From contig CM061237.1 of the NCBI GenBank assembly GCA_030848705.1, forward strand, positions 83,137,910-83,201,909: a DNA stretch of 64,000 nt. The letters are read 5' to 3'. Shown here piece by piece: positions 43,601 to 54,077 of this stretch. The notes under the pieces are model-generated. The model saw only the letters and a list, made by a program, of their open reading frames with translations. It was not told the origin of the DNA and did no database searches. The stretch comes from Heracleum sosnowskyi (taxonomy: Eukaryota; Streptophyta; Magnoliopsida; Apiales; Apiaceae). Numbering within the stretch: position 1 is the stretch's first letter; the number at the start of each line of letters is the position of its first letter. The position numbers were made by a program, and so were the translations under genes.

Positions 43601-45732
43601 ATGAATATTAATGTCGAATATTCATTCGAGGATTATTTATTTATTTAATGAATATTAGTTTTGAATATTCATTCGAGGATTATTTATTTATTTAATGAAT
43701 ATTAGTTTTGAATATTCATTCGAGGATTAATTATTTATTTAATGAATATTGCTTTTGAATATTCATTTGAGGCTTATTTATTTAATGAATATTATTTCCT
43801 AATATTCATTTGAGGTTTATTTATTTAATGAATATTATTTTAGAATATTCATTTAAGAGTTATTTATTTAATGAATATTACCTTTGAATATTCATTTAAT
43901 CTATATTTACTTAATGAATATTATTTTCGAATATTCATTTAATCAGTATTTACTTAAGGAATATTATTCCGAATATTCATCTAAGCTTTACTTACTTAAT
44001 CAATGTCATTGATTATTTTTAAAATCAAAAGAGGTTCCCAAAACAATGTTTTCCATTTAAATCCGTCTTTTAAGAAGATTCAAATGCTCGCTCAACTACC
44101 AAAAATACGGGAAACCTGATTTAAGTGACTACTACTCTTTTTAAACTCTCAATTCAAAAACTGTCAAGGGACAGATATTTTCTTGGAGCAATTTAATTGC
44201 TGCCAGTCTAATGTTGTGTTACCACCTCAATGATCGAGGGGTAAATTCATGGAACAAGTCGATATCCATTAACAAGCATAGCTTGGGAAATATTGGAGAA
44301 TCTTCCTTTCCAACCTAGATATAACTACTTAGTGGAGTCGTATCAACAAGTGTTACACTTGGGGAAAGGAGGACGATCTTTACGTTTCAGAGTCATGGAT
44401 TTCATCTGAACTAGGAGTGGTGTAAGTGGTCAAGTTGCGTGGGCCCATCCAACTTTTATATTGCCCCAAATGGGCCGGGAGGTCATAGTAAGGCGGTAGA
44501 CAATGTCAGGCCGTCGTGATACTTCCATCTACATGTAGAAAACTATTTGAGCGGTGCGACCTGCTACTGATCATAGTAAGGTTAGGCACAGCGGACGCGG
44601 TAGCAACTCCAGTATTAGTTCATCATCCAATTTGGATATTTCCTGCAACATGTATTGGGGTGAAGAACCAACCATGTTGGCAGGGGGTTGAAAAGTGTTT
44701 GGAAATGAAGTGACAATAAATTTGTGCAACTCCATCTTTTACTTTTGAGTTATGACTCTGATAAAACCTGATTAAAGATATATATGCATAAGTGGAGTTT
44801 GGGTTACGGAAATATTATATTAATTTTCCTCGTAACTTCATCGTTTATATTATACTAGTTTCTTATCCGCTTAAAGCATATCATATGACTCTGTGGATAC
44901 CCTACATAACATGAGTTATGGTAAGGGAGTTGCTTATATTGAATTTTCCTTATAACTTCATCTTTTAAGTTATATGTTGATATTCTGCTTATATAGCAGA
45001 TAATTTTTGGAAAGGTTATATTTGGTTTATTTTGAAACCTCATCTTGTATACAAGAACTTTGTTCATAATATAGCAAAAGAGTTGCAGAAATATTATGAA
45101 ATGATATTTGAATTACAATAAAGGTACTATTTTTGGAATATCTTCCGATAAGGAAATAATTTCAGTATCGAGATATTTTGACAAATTATTGTCTTATACC
45201 CGCTTTATTCTGGGTTGAGTTAAAGGCAGAATTAGGCCATACTTTCATTACCTTGCTGAGCTATCGCTCACTCTTGCTATTGTTTTATATATATTATATA
45301 GCAGCGAAGCAGGATGCCAATGGGACGGCACATACCCCGCAAAGCGTTTCCACAAACAGTTTCTAGCAGTGATCCCGAGAATAGTACGAACCAATCGAAT
45401 CAGGCTACAGCTTTTGGTATTCAACTTATGTATAGATATGAATGGTATGAGAGGATTGTGAGCATCAGAAGGCTAAGTTGGTAATGTAACCTTACTTAGA
45501 AATTGTATCAGTGACAGATTCAAAGACATTTGGGTATTGTAATAAAGTTTATTTATTCCGCAGTTGTTGTATTGTGTCGTTTCTGAGACTCTAACCTGTG
45601 TGTGTGTGTGAGACATATATTGTGGGGTCATGAGCAGGTGAATTATGCACGGTGTGAGTAATACAGATAAGGCAAGGAGTAAATGGATCGTGACTACTCT
45701 AAATCCCTGACCCCGGATTTGGGGCTGTTACA
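40646..45732 (+). repeat. 3' LTR of the 14.4 kb element (5087 bp)
   Basis: Near-identical copy of 31307-36392, with the hairpin array at about 43454-44020. Confidence 0.95.
43454..44020. repeat. palindromic array, 3' LTR copy
   Basis: Same 12 units as 34115-34680 with one or two base changes. Confidence 0.9.
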
Positions 45733-45737
45733 TCTAG
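45733..45737. repeat. target-site duplication TCTAG, right
   Basis: Partner of 31302-31306. Confidence 0.95.
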
Positions 45738-46166
45738 ACGTTAACAAGCTAATGCATTGCTGTTATTTGATTTATCCTATGGATAAATATTCAGGGATAT
45801 CATTTGTCAAATGTCATACATTTAATGAATGATGTCAGCAGAATATGTGTCTTGAAAATTCAAATAACTTGCTTGTAACATTGTTCAAAAGATATTGATT
45901 TTCTGTAATGTCACTTGTCTAGAGATATTTTTTTAAATGAATTAGTTGAACATGTTTATATGGCCAACTATTAATTTTACTTTTATGTCTACTCAAATAT
46001 CTTTGTCATGATAACCTTTTTAATCTGAACTGAGACGCATTTTTCACTCTAGGAACTCGAGTAGTCTCTTCATTTACACTAGGGTGATTTCATGCATGTC
46101 TCTTCAGTTTTCCTAACCCCCGTTTAACCCTAGTTAAACACAAGGGTTATCTAGAAACTCCCTGCC

Positions 46167-46175
46167 TATTTAAAG
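46167..46175 (+). promoter_or_regulatory. candidate internal TATA box, unit B
   Basis: TATTTAAAG, same position relative to the ORF as at 23673. Confidence 0.5.
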
Positions 46176-46224
46176 GCATAGGTTGAGCTCTCTTCCTCAT
46201 CTTCATCTCTAAATATTCTTAAGA

Positions 46225-46446
46225 ATGGCATCTGGAATCCTTGACATAAACCCTGAGGAGTTCAATGCTCTGTCTACCGTGGATAAGATACTCCTACTCC
46301 AGGAGAAGGTTGATCAGCTTATCCAAATGGAGCAGGATGAGGTTGAACGGATGAGAGCTGCCCTGACTATTCTTATAGCTCGCAACCGTAGGGGAGGTCC
46401 CGACGGAGGCCCTAAAGGAGTCTCTGGGGAGGCAACAGCAACTTAG
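46225..46446 (+). CDS. 73-residue ORF, unit B copy
   Basis: Identical to 23731-23952 except for one Glu to Lys change (a G to A transition) in the Gly/Pro-rich tail. Start, stop and flanking signals are conserved, as expected of a recent duplication, so the conservation says little about selection. Confidence 0.5.
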   Translation: MASGILDINPEEFNALSTVDKILLLQEKVDQLIQMEQDEVERMRAALTILIARNRRGGPDGGPKGVSGEATAT

Positions 46447-46557
46447 CTGTTGTCTGACTGCTTCTCCGGAGGAGAGGGTTAGGGACTTGGGGGATGGGGA
46501 GCTTTTGTTTAGTTTTTTTTTTGTTTTTCAGATCCTATGTAATTTTAATTTTTTTTT

Positions 46558-46563
46558 AATAAA
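46558..46563 (+). terminator. candidate poly(A) signal, unit B
   Basis: AATAAA, copy of 24064. Confidence 0.45.
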
Positions 46564-46911
46564 ATGTTAGGGGTTTTCCCCATCTTTTTATTATCTTGCT
46601 TGTGTGATGCGTATGTTTCTTTTTCTTTCTGCATATTTGAATCTATTGACATGTCTATCTTCTTAAAATTGGATTGCATGTTAACCAAATTCAAACTCTA
46701 ACAAGAAGAACTTTTAACAAACGCCTCACAAACACAAACAAAAGAAAGGGAAAATTACACATAAAAATCTGATCTGTTAAACCATTTTTTTTCGATGACT
46801 TAATCAAAGTGTGTCATATGGAAATTATCAGAACATCAGCTTTGATTTAGTTATCAAGAAACCCTTATTGTTCAACTAACAGACTAGCGGCTCTCTGAGC
46901 TACACAGTACC

Positions 46912-48092
46912 TATGACGCCCTCCAAACCCGGGGCACAGGTTTGGGGTTGTCACTCGACCAACGAAACATAATATACCTGGATATAACACATGCATAATA
47001 TAATAATAACATAAAACACCCCTTAACCAAGACCGGGTCCAGATTATGGCATTGAACAAGCTTCTAAGTTATATTACAAACCAGTTTTCAGAGTTATTAA
47101 TATTACACAACTTAAAGTTCAAAGCTAGACGTCTAGTCTAACTAACAAAATAGACAACTACCCTGCCAATGACAACCACTCGAGATGGTCTCCTATCCGA
47201 TGGAGAACTATCGCTCGCGCTGTGTCTGCTCATATTCTCGCTTCACTGGAATAGAGTTAGAAACAAAACAAGAATGAGCCAAAAGTGCTCAGCAAGCATA
47301 ATATATTTCAATCACAGTTCCATAATGAAAGGAAGATCACAATTATCTGAATCAACAATGTTTAAGCCAAACATATGCTTTTTAACAATCTCAATAGGAG
47401 TAAAAGGGATTAGAATTGGACTTCTACATTTTTCAAATCAAAAGGTTGAGCTGCTGATCAGTCACGCATCAACCCCGGACTTGCTTATAGCAAAGTCCTC
47501 CACTAGGATCCATGGCCATCTTGGCCTTAAATTATTCCGACCATTATTGGTCCTATTTTAAAAACATGCCAATTCTATCACAGGGTATAAGCAATAATAT
47601 GCATCACAAGATAAGTACACAATGACAAGGTATAATAGTTGCAAAAGAGCTTCAACTGCTCAATATCAAATGAAGTCCGAGAAATAGATTCAGAATGGTT
47701 TCAACGATAGATAAATACACAATGAAAAGGTATAATAGTTTCAAAAGAGCTTCAACTGCTCAATATCAAATGAAGTCCGAGAAATAGATTCGGAATGGTT
47801 TCAATGGTACAACGTACTCATTTAAGAAGGTCAACAATGGTTATCATCAATATAAACTGAATTGAAGGTGAAGGTTTCTGATATTCAACATGATTGTGGA
47901 TTAATCAAAGAGTTAGGAATATTCAAGGAAATAACATCAGTTGCTCAAATACGGAGTAAAGATTGAATAATCTGAATTTTTCTAATGGTAACATGCATAA
48001 TCATTGGAAACAATATCAATTGAATCAACAAGTAAAGGCACAGATACTTGCCTGGTCTACGTAGCTGACATTGGTCTATCTCACTTACTCTA
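46912..48092 (-). repeat. third copy of the minus Tekay LTR, interrupted by SIRE-2
   Basis: Matches 24419 to about 25600. The LTR text runs to ACTCTA and then SIRE-2 starts at TGTAAAGC; in unit A the same position continues ACTCTACC. The rest of this LTR would lie right of SIRE-2, off the window. The bases at 48080-48086 differ from unit A. Confidence 0.85.
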
Positions 48093-49202
48093 TGTAAAGC
48101 ATAATGTAACATAAGATGTAAAAGAGATAACTACAACTCAACAAAGGACAAGACAGATAATAATATTAACAGAAGTACGGGAATCCAAAATCAAAGAAGA
48201 AAAGGTAAACTCAAAAAATCAAAATACGTTATGTATTCTTGAAGTCCGTAAACAGGTCACGGAAAGAAGTTCATGAAAATGTTCAAGCCTCAGTGACAGC
48301 AAAAGAAACAAGACTTTCAAGACGACAGAAGTATGGGATTGATTTAGGGTTAAGTACCACGGGATTCCAGTGATTTAATCGAAGCAACCAGAATGACAAA
48401 GGACTTATCAGCAGCATTGGATTGAAGACATAAAAGAAGAATTGATCAAGTGTTATTCATCTGTGAAACAGACCAGTTGCACTAGGTGACGGCACTAAAA
48501 AGATCAAGTTGTTTTATCGTCTCAGAAGAAATTGATACAGTCTAAAACTGAAACACCCTGAAGCTCGGAGGGTTTTCTAAAAGATCAAGTACAAGAAAAG
48601 GATTCGATAATTTTTCTTTTTAGAAAACTATCGAATGAGATTTAAGAAAACCAATTGAAAACTAAAGGAAAGTAATTTACCTTTCGATAGTTTTTATTTA
48701 AAAACTATCGAATGGTAAAATACTTTATACATTCGATGGTTTTTTAAAGAGGGAGCAGGTGAAAAGTTTTGTTTTGTTTGAATGGTTGATGGAAATTGGA
48801 CGGCCAAGATTGGTTAATCAATTAAGGTTCGATGGTTTTCAATTCAAGACTGCAGTTAACACAGAGATGAAGAAGTGTCTTCTTCAGTTAAGGCAAAACA
48901 CACAGAGACATTACTGAGAGAGAGAATTGAGCCGGAGAAATTATCAGAGAAATTAATAGTGCTAAGAACTTGATTATTGTATTGAATCTGTGTAACCTTA
49001 AACTCATTGAAGCTAATCTATGGATTAGAAATTGTAGCACCCCTCGAGGTTTATATTTATAAAAAGATATATTCCCCGAAACTTGGTTTGGTTTGGTGTG
49101 TTTGATTTCGTTATAGAACTGAATGAATTATCCGCGAAGGAAATTAAATTATTTGTGAGTATCGTATTCAACCCCCCCTTCTACGATACTTTGGACCTAA
49201 CA
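48093..49202 (+). repeat. 5' LTR of SIRE-2 (1110 bp)
   Basis: Starts TGTAAAGC and ends GGACCTAACA. Hairpin pairs of TCGATAGTTTTT and its complement lie at about 48602-48640 and 48681-48714. Confidence 0.92.
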
Positions 49203-49204
49203 AT

Positions 49205-49216
49205 TGGTATCAGAGC
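49205..49216 (+). other. primer-binding site of SIRE-2
   Basis: Perfect TGGTATCAGAGC two bases after the LTR. Confidence 0.9.
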
Positions 49217-49362
49217 TACTTGATTGACGTACAAATTAGATCCGGTGAATGAGACCAAAATCAAACGTAGCGTGAAAATTCGAAGCAAATTTTTTAACTT
49301 TCAAATTTTATCATTTAATTGGAATTTCTTGAATTTTAAACAATTTGAAATTTTCAGAAACC

Positions 49363-51756
49363 ATGAGTGCTCCAAAGACAACCGCTGGTATTAAAGTTCC
49401 CCCGTTTACTAGAGATGATTTCGGTTTGTGGAAGATGAAGATGCTGTTATTTATCAAGGCATCTAATCCGTTGTATATTGGCATATTAGAAAACGGACCG
49501 TTTGTTCCAATGAAACCAGTTAGTGAATCTACAGCTCCTGATGGTAGCAGGATTCCTTCAGGCACCCAACCTAAGGATATTACTGAGTATACAGATTCTG
49601 ACAAAGAACTGATTTGATTGGACACTGGTTTGATGTTGATATTGGCGGACTCCGCAGACAAGGAAATGAGCTATCAGTTGATGAACTGTACAAGCGGGAA
49701 ACACATGTGGGATATCATTAACTTGATAATGGAAGGAACTAAAGACGTGCAGGAAAAAAGATTGGACATCCTGACTTCTTAGTACGAAGCTTTTAGGTCT
49801 CTTCCAGGAGAAAGTATAACTCAGGTCTTTGAGAAATATACCAAGCTCCTAAATGAATTGGCAATGAAAGGGAAGACCTATCCTCTGAGAGAAACCAACA
49901 GGAAGTTCATGATGACGCTGTCCCATCATGTAGAACACAAGTCATCATCCATAAGGGAAAGAATTGACTTCACAAAGATGTCATTAGAGATGATCTATGG
50001 CAAGTTGAAGACCTATGAGATGGAACAGGAACAGAGAGTGATAATCTACGGATCAGGGACAGTGGACAACAAGCACAATGCACTTGTGAGATCAGCAGCA
50101 CTTGTAGTGGATGAACCAATAACTTCTGAGATTCAGGTTCAAACCCCTAGAGCTGGAAAGGAGGTGATAATAGAAGCTGAAATGGATTCTGTGAATCTGG
50201 GTGTTGATGAAAGTGATTACTACACCCTAGAAGAGCTTGAGCAAATGGAAGACAAAACCATGGCGTATTTAGCTGCAAAGTTTAGTCATATTCGTTTCAA
50301 GAGAAACCCTAAGTATAAGTTCAAGGGCTCAATCAACAGATTCTAGAAGAGCAATTATGCACCTAGTACAGGCTTTAAGGGAGGCTACAAGACTGGCATG
50401 ATTGATAGAAGCAAATCCAGATGCTACAACTGCAATGAGTTAGGGCATTTCACCACTGAATGCCGGAAGCCTCGTCAAGCAAGAGACATGAAAGATGTCT
50501 ATGGAAAGAAAGACTCATATGAGGATTTGAAGAAGGAGAATGCCAAGCTTAAACAACAACTGGAGGCATTTTCTGGAAAGCAGAAAGGAAAGGCTTATAT
50601 AGCAGAGGGAAAGCACTGGGATGATACTGATTCAGATGAAGAGGAGGAATATGTAAATGTTGCCCTAATGGCTGACTCTTCAGAGGAATCACCACAATCA
50701 TCTCAAGTACCTATCTTAACTACAATTGATATGTCTAATTCTGAGTACAAGAAAACTGTGCAAGATCTTAGTGTAGAATTGTTTAATGTACACACAAGCA
50801 TGCTAGCATCAGAAATGGAAAATGCTAAACTAGTTCTTAAGATTAAAAAGTTAGAATCTAAAAATGAAGAACTAGAGCTTGTAGCTGTCACATTAGAAGA
50901 TCTTAAGCAAAAGAATGCGTACTTCGAGAACAAGGTCAAGTGTAATGATGAGATAGAGACTATCATCAGGAAGCAGATTTCAGATCTAGATTTGAAGCTG
51001 AATGCTTTTAAGAATTCCGCCCTGATTGCTAAGGAGATCATTGATACTCAGACCCAGGGTAATAAAACTGCTATAGGACTTGACTATTCCAAAAAGGCTG
51101 GGAAAAGGACTTTGGAATTTCCTGTGACATCTTCTGTTGTCAAGAAGGATATTCCACATATTCTTAAGAATGTGGTCAGTCCAGTCTTTGTCAAGCCCTT
51201 CTCAGAACCTTTTCATGAGGATGACCTTTACATAGCACAAGAATTGCTTGAGGATGATTTATTGAAGGAAAAAGAGGTAAAGACTAAGTTGCCTAGGAAA
51301 TCAGTAAACACTGTTATACCTAAAACTGAAGTAGGTGACTTAGTTAGTAATGCTAAAAAGAACAGGAATGGGAAAAAGAAGATTGTTAATCAGGAAATGG
51401 TTCCATATTCTCCCATTGCATCTAGGAAGTTGTGTACTATTTGTAATTCTGCTGGACACCTTACACATGCATGTAAAAAGGTTAAAGTAGAAACTGCTAA
51501 TACTTCTGAAATGCATAACATGTCTGACATGCCTGATCTTCATGAACCCTGTGGAAAGAAAGAATGTTTGCTATCTAAGTACAACATCATGCATGCTTAT
51601 TTTAAGTTGATGAATGATAGTAGCAAAAGCACTGTTAATGTTAAATCCACAGATACTATGAATATCAAACAGGGTAAGACTAAATTGAATGTTATTCCTA
51701 TTAAATTATCTAAACCTTCAGGACCCAAACAATTTTGGGTACCAAAGTCCGCTTAA
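49363..51756 (+). pseudogene. gag: gag of SIRE-2 with three in-frame stops
   Basis: Starts at ATG 49363 (MSAPKTTAGIKVPPF); the frame is constant to TAA 51754. It is interrupted by TGA at 49615 and TAG at 49780 and 50344, sites where CGA and CAG would be natural. Residues about 1-240 resemble the copia gag domain (WKMKMLLFI, then MWDIINLIMEGT). A zinc knuckle CYNCNELGHFTTEC lies at about 50422-50465, a long coiled coil at 50740-51020, and a second knuckle CTICNSAGHLTHAC at about 51436-51475. The end is FWVPKSA. The stop lies at the same point as in the SIRE-3 gag. Confidence 0.85.
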
Positions 51757-51767
51757 TCAATCTGTGA

Positions 51768-52898
51768 TTGCAGGGTAAGGTTAAAAGCTCAAAGGTTGTG
51801 TGGATTCTGGATAGTGGCTGTTCTAGACACATGACAGGTGAAGAGTCCCTGCTTACAGAGGTGGTTAAGAAGACCGACCCGATTGTAACCTGTGGAGATG
51901 ACATCAAAGGATTCACTACGGGATATGGTAAATTGAAATCTGGAAATGTCATCATAGAAAACATCTCTCTTGTTGAAGGATTAAAGCACAATCTTCTAAG
52001 TATGAGTTAGTTCTGTGATAAAGGCTACAATGTAGATTTCAGAAAGGACAAGTGCTTGATCACCAACAGGAAGGATGAGAAGCTTACTCTACTTGGAGTG
52101 AGAAAATGAAATTTGTTTATAGCTGACTTAAGTTCTACCAGTGAAGGAGAAGTTACATGTTTCTACAGTAAGGCTTCTTCAGAAAAAAGTTGGCTATGGC
52201 ACAAGAAGCTCTCACACTTGAACTTCAAAACTATGAACTCTTTGGTAAAGAGAGAGTTAGTGAGAGGGTTGCCCATGATGGAATTCAATCAGGAGGGACT
52301 ATGTGAAGCGTGTGAAAAAAGGAAGTCGAAGAAAGCATCACATGGAAGCAAAGGAATGACAAGCATTACTGAACCATTACAACTGATTCATATGGATTTA
52401 TTTGGTCCAGTCAATGTTATGTCACTTTCAAGAAAAAGATATGCATTGGTGATGGTGGATGACTACTCCAAGTACACGTGGGTGTTGTTCATACAATCAA
52501 AGGATGAAGCAACACAACTAATCATTGATCACATCAAGAAGATAGAAGTGGAAGTTAAGCTACCTGTGCGGACAATCAGATCAGACAATGGAACTGAATT
52601 CAAGAATGCAGTTCTTAATGATTTCTGCTCAGAGAAAGGAATATCAAGACAGTTTTCAGCACCAAGAACTCCTCAACAAAATGGAGTAGTGGAAAGGAAG
52701 AACATGACCTTGGTTGAAGCAGCAAGGACCATGTTGAGTGAATCAAAACTTCCTACTTACTTTTGGGCTGAAGCAGTGAACACAGCTTGCTACACTCAGA
52801 ATCGAACCCTGATCAACAAAGATCATGAAAAGACTCCGTATGAGTTAATGGCCAACAAGAAACCAACACTGAAGTACTTTCATGTGTTTGGTGCAAAG
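51768..52898 (+). pseudogene. pol: SIRE-2 pol, first part: protease and integrase
   Basis: This frame differs from gag; it begins after a TGA at 51765 and has no ATG. Protease motif WILDSGCSRHMTG at about 51801-51840. Integrase zinc domain with HKKLSH and CEAC (about 52200-52320). Catalytic D in MDLFGP (about 52395), D in RSDNGTEF (about 52585), E in NGVVERKN (about 52697). Stops at 52008 (TAG) and 52107 (TGA) break it. The frame enters the nested copia after Ala-Lys at 52898. Confidence 0.85.
52894..52898. repeat. target-site duplication CAAAG, left
   Basis: Repeated at 60741-60745 on the other side of the copia. Confidence 0.95.
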
Positions 52899-54002
52899 TG
52901 TTGGGAACCACGGACTTGGGGTTCTACTACATTTTATGATACACAATTAAGGAGTGCGAAAAGAAAATCACCTTGTTAACGGTTGATTCCACGCTCTTCT
53001 ATTGTATTCCCAAATTCCCTTGAGCGAAGTGTGGCCTCCGTCTTCTCAAGTTAACCTCTCTTCTTGCTCCTAGGTGGCTACAATATTTTTCTTAACCAAC
53101 CCTAGCAAGAAGAGAATAAGAATATATATAGGGCTACAATAGGGATCATGGATAATTAGGTTGGGCCTTTTAATTACATACTGGGCCTAACCCAATGTAA
53201 TTAAATATTAATTCAATCCACTAAAGAATTAATATTTGCACTACCTTTCCTAATACCGCAACTTAATTAATTAATTCGGTTCCAATATTATTTGCTTATT
53301 AAATTCCTCATGTTTAAAATAGCGCATGCCCATTAATCAAATAAATTACTGATAATTCATTTAATTAACATCTTATATCCTTGATCATCCACTCTACCTT
53401 TATTTAATTATGCCGGAATAAATCCACCTGCAGGGTTTCACATAATTAAATCCTTTTGAGCTTTCAAGGGGACATCATTAACCCGAATATTATCAGGACA
53501 CGGATTCCTTCAATAAATAATATTCACCATATATATTATTCCATCACCCAAAATATAATGATATAATTCAAAAGAATTATTTCATATATAAATCAAAGCA
53601 TGTAAATAATATACACGTGTCAATTACTATATCCGGATTAAGAACCTAAGCATTAATAATAACATAGAATCTTAGTTCACCTTCTTAATCAGTTTAAGGG
53701 AACAATTCTAAATTTGATCCTGTTCAATATACACAAAGTATACAAGTATTATTTAATAGTCAAGATAAACTATTCCCAAATAATACTTCAGTTATTCCAG
53801 TGGTTTGTCTAATTCCACTTAAACTGTGAACCCTTTATATTATATATAGACACTGATAATGTAATCTTCTGTTATCCCATTTGATACTAAATTATCCACA
53901 ATATATAATAAATAGACAATGTAAAAATATGCAATCAAGATTCTCAATAAAATGGACAATGTTTATATACTACTAATGAATAGTTTAGTATAAAACCCAA
54001 CA
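52899..54002 (-). repeat. 3' LTR of the nested copia (1104 bp)
   Basis: Near-identical to 59635-60740. Directly right of it, the minus-strand AGTGGGAGAT (54003-54012) is the purine tract. Confidence 0.93.
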
Positions 54003-54012
54003 ATCTCCCACT
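54003..54012 (-). other. polypurine tract of the nested copia
   Basis: Minus-strand AGTGGGAGAT next to the LTR. Confidence 0.8.
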
Positions 54013-54077
54013 TATACTCAAGCTATTCTTTGAGTATATCAGTGTTTATTAATATAATCCGCTACCAGTTTAAATAA

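Larger units (their letters stand above)
31307..45732 (+). mobile_element. Tekay-like element with 5.09 kb LTRs and decayed interior (non-autonomous)
   Basis: 14,426 bp bounded by TGTAATAACC and GCTGTTACA, with 5 bp target duplications and an empty site in unit A. The two LTRs differ at about 30 positions by eye, well under 1 percent, so insertion is recent. The interior of 4.25 kb holds only pol fragments full of stops and deletions. A recent insertion with an old, ruined coding region means that it was mobilised in trans. The fragments and chromodomain place it near Tekay. The very long LTRs are unusual for that lineage. Confidence 0.88.
45738..46911 (+). mobile_element. SIRE-3 post-pol segment, unit B copy
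   Basis: Corresponds to 23244-24418 and includes the TATA box, the 73-codon ORF and the poly(A) signal. The bases just before the Tekay LTR differ slightly (GCGGCTCTCTGAG versus GCGAGCTCTCAGAG). Confidence 0.85.
31128..48092. repeat. tandem segmental duplication, unit B, split by a 14.4 kb insertion
   Basis: 31128-31306 equals 23065-23243; the copy resumes at 45733 and runs to 48092, where SIRE-2 interrupts it. It thus repeats SIRE-3 post-pol DNA, the 73-codon ORF and the inner 1.2 kb of the minus Tekay 3' LTR. Confidence 0.8.
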
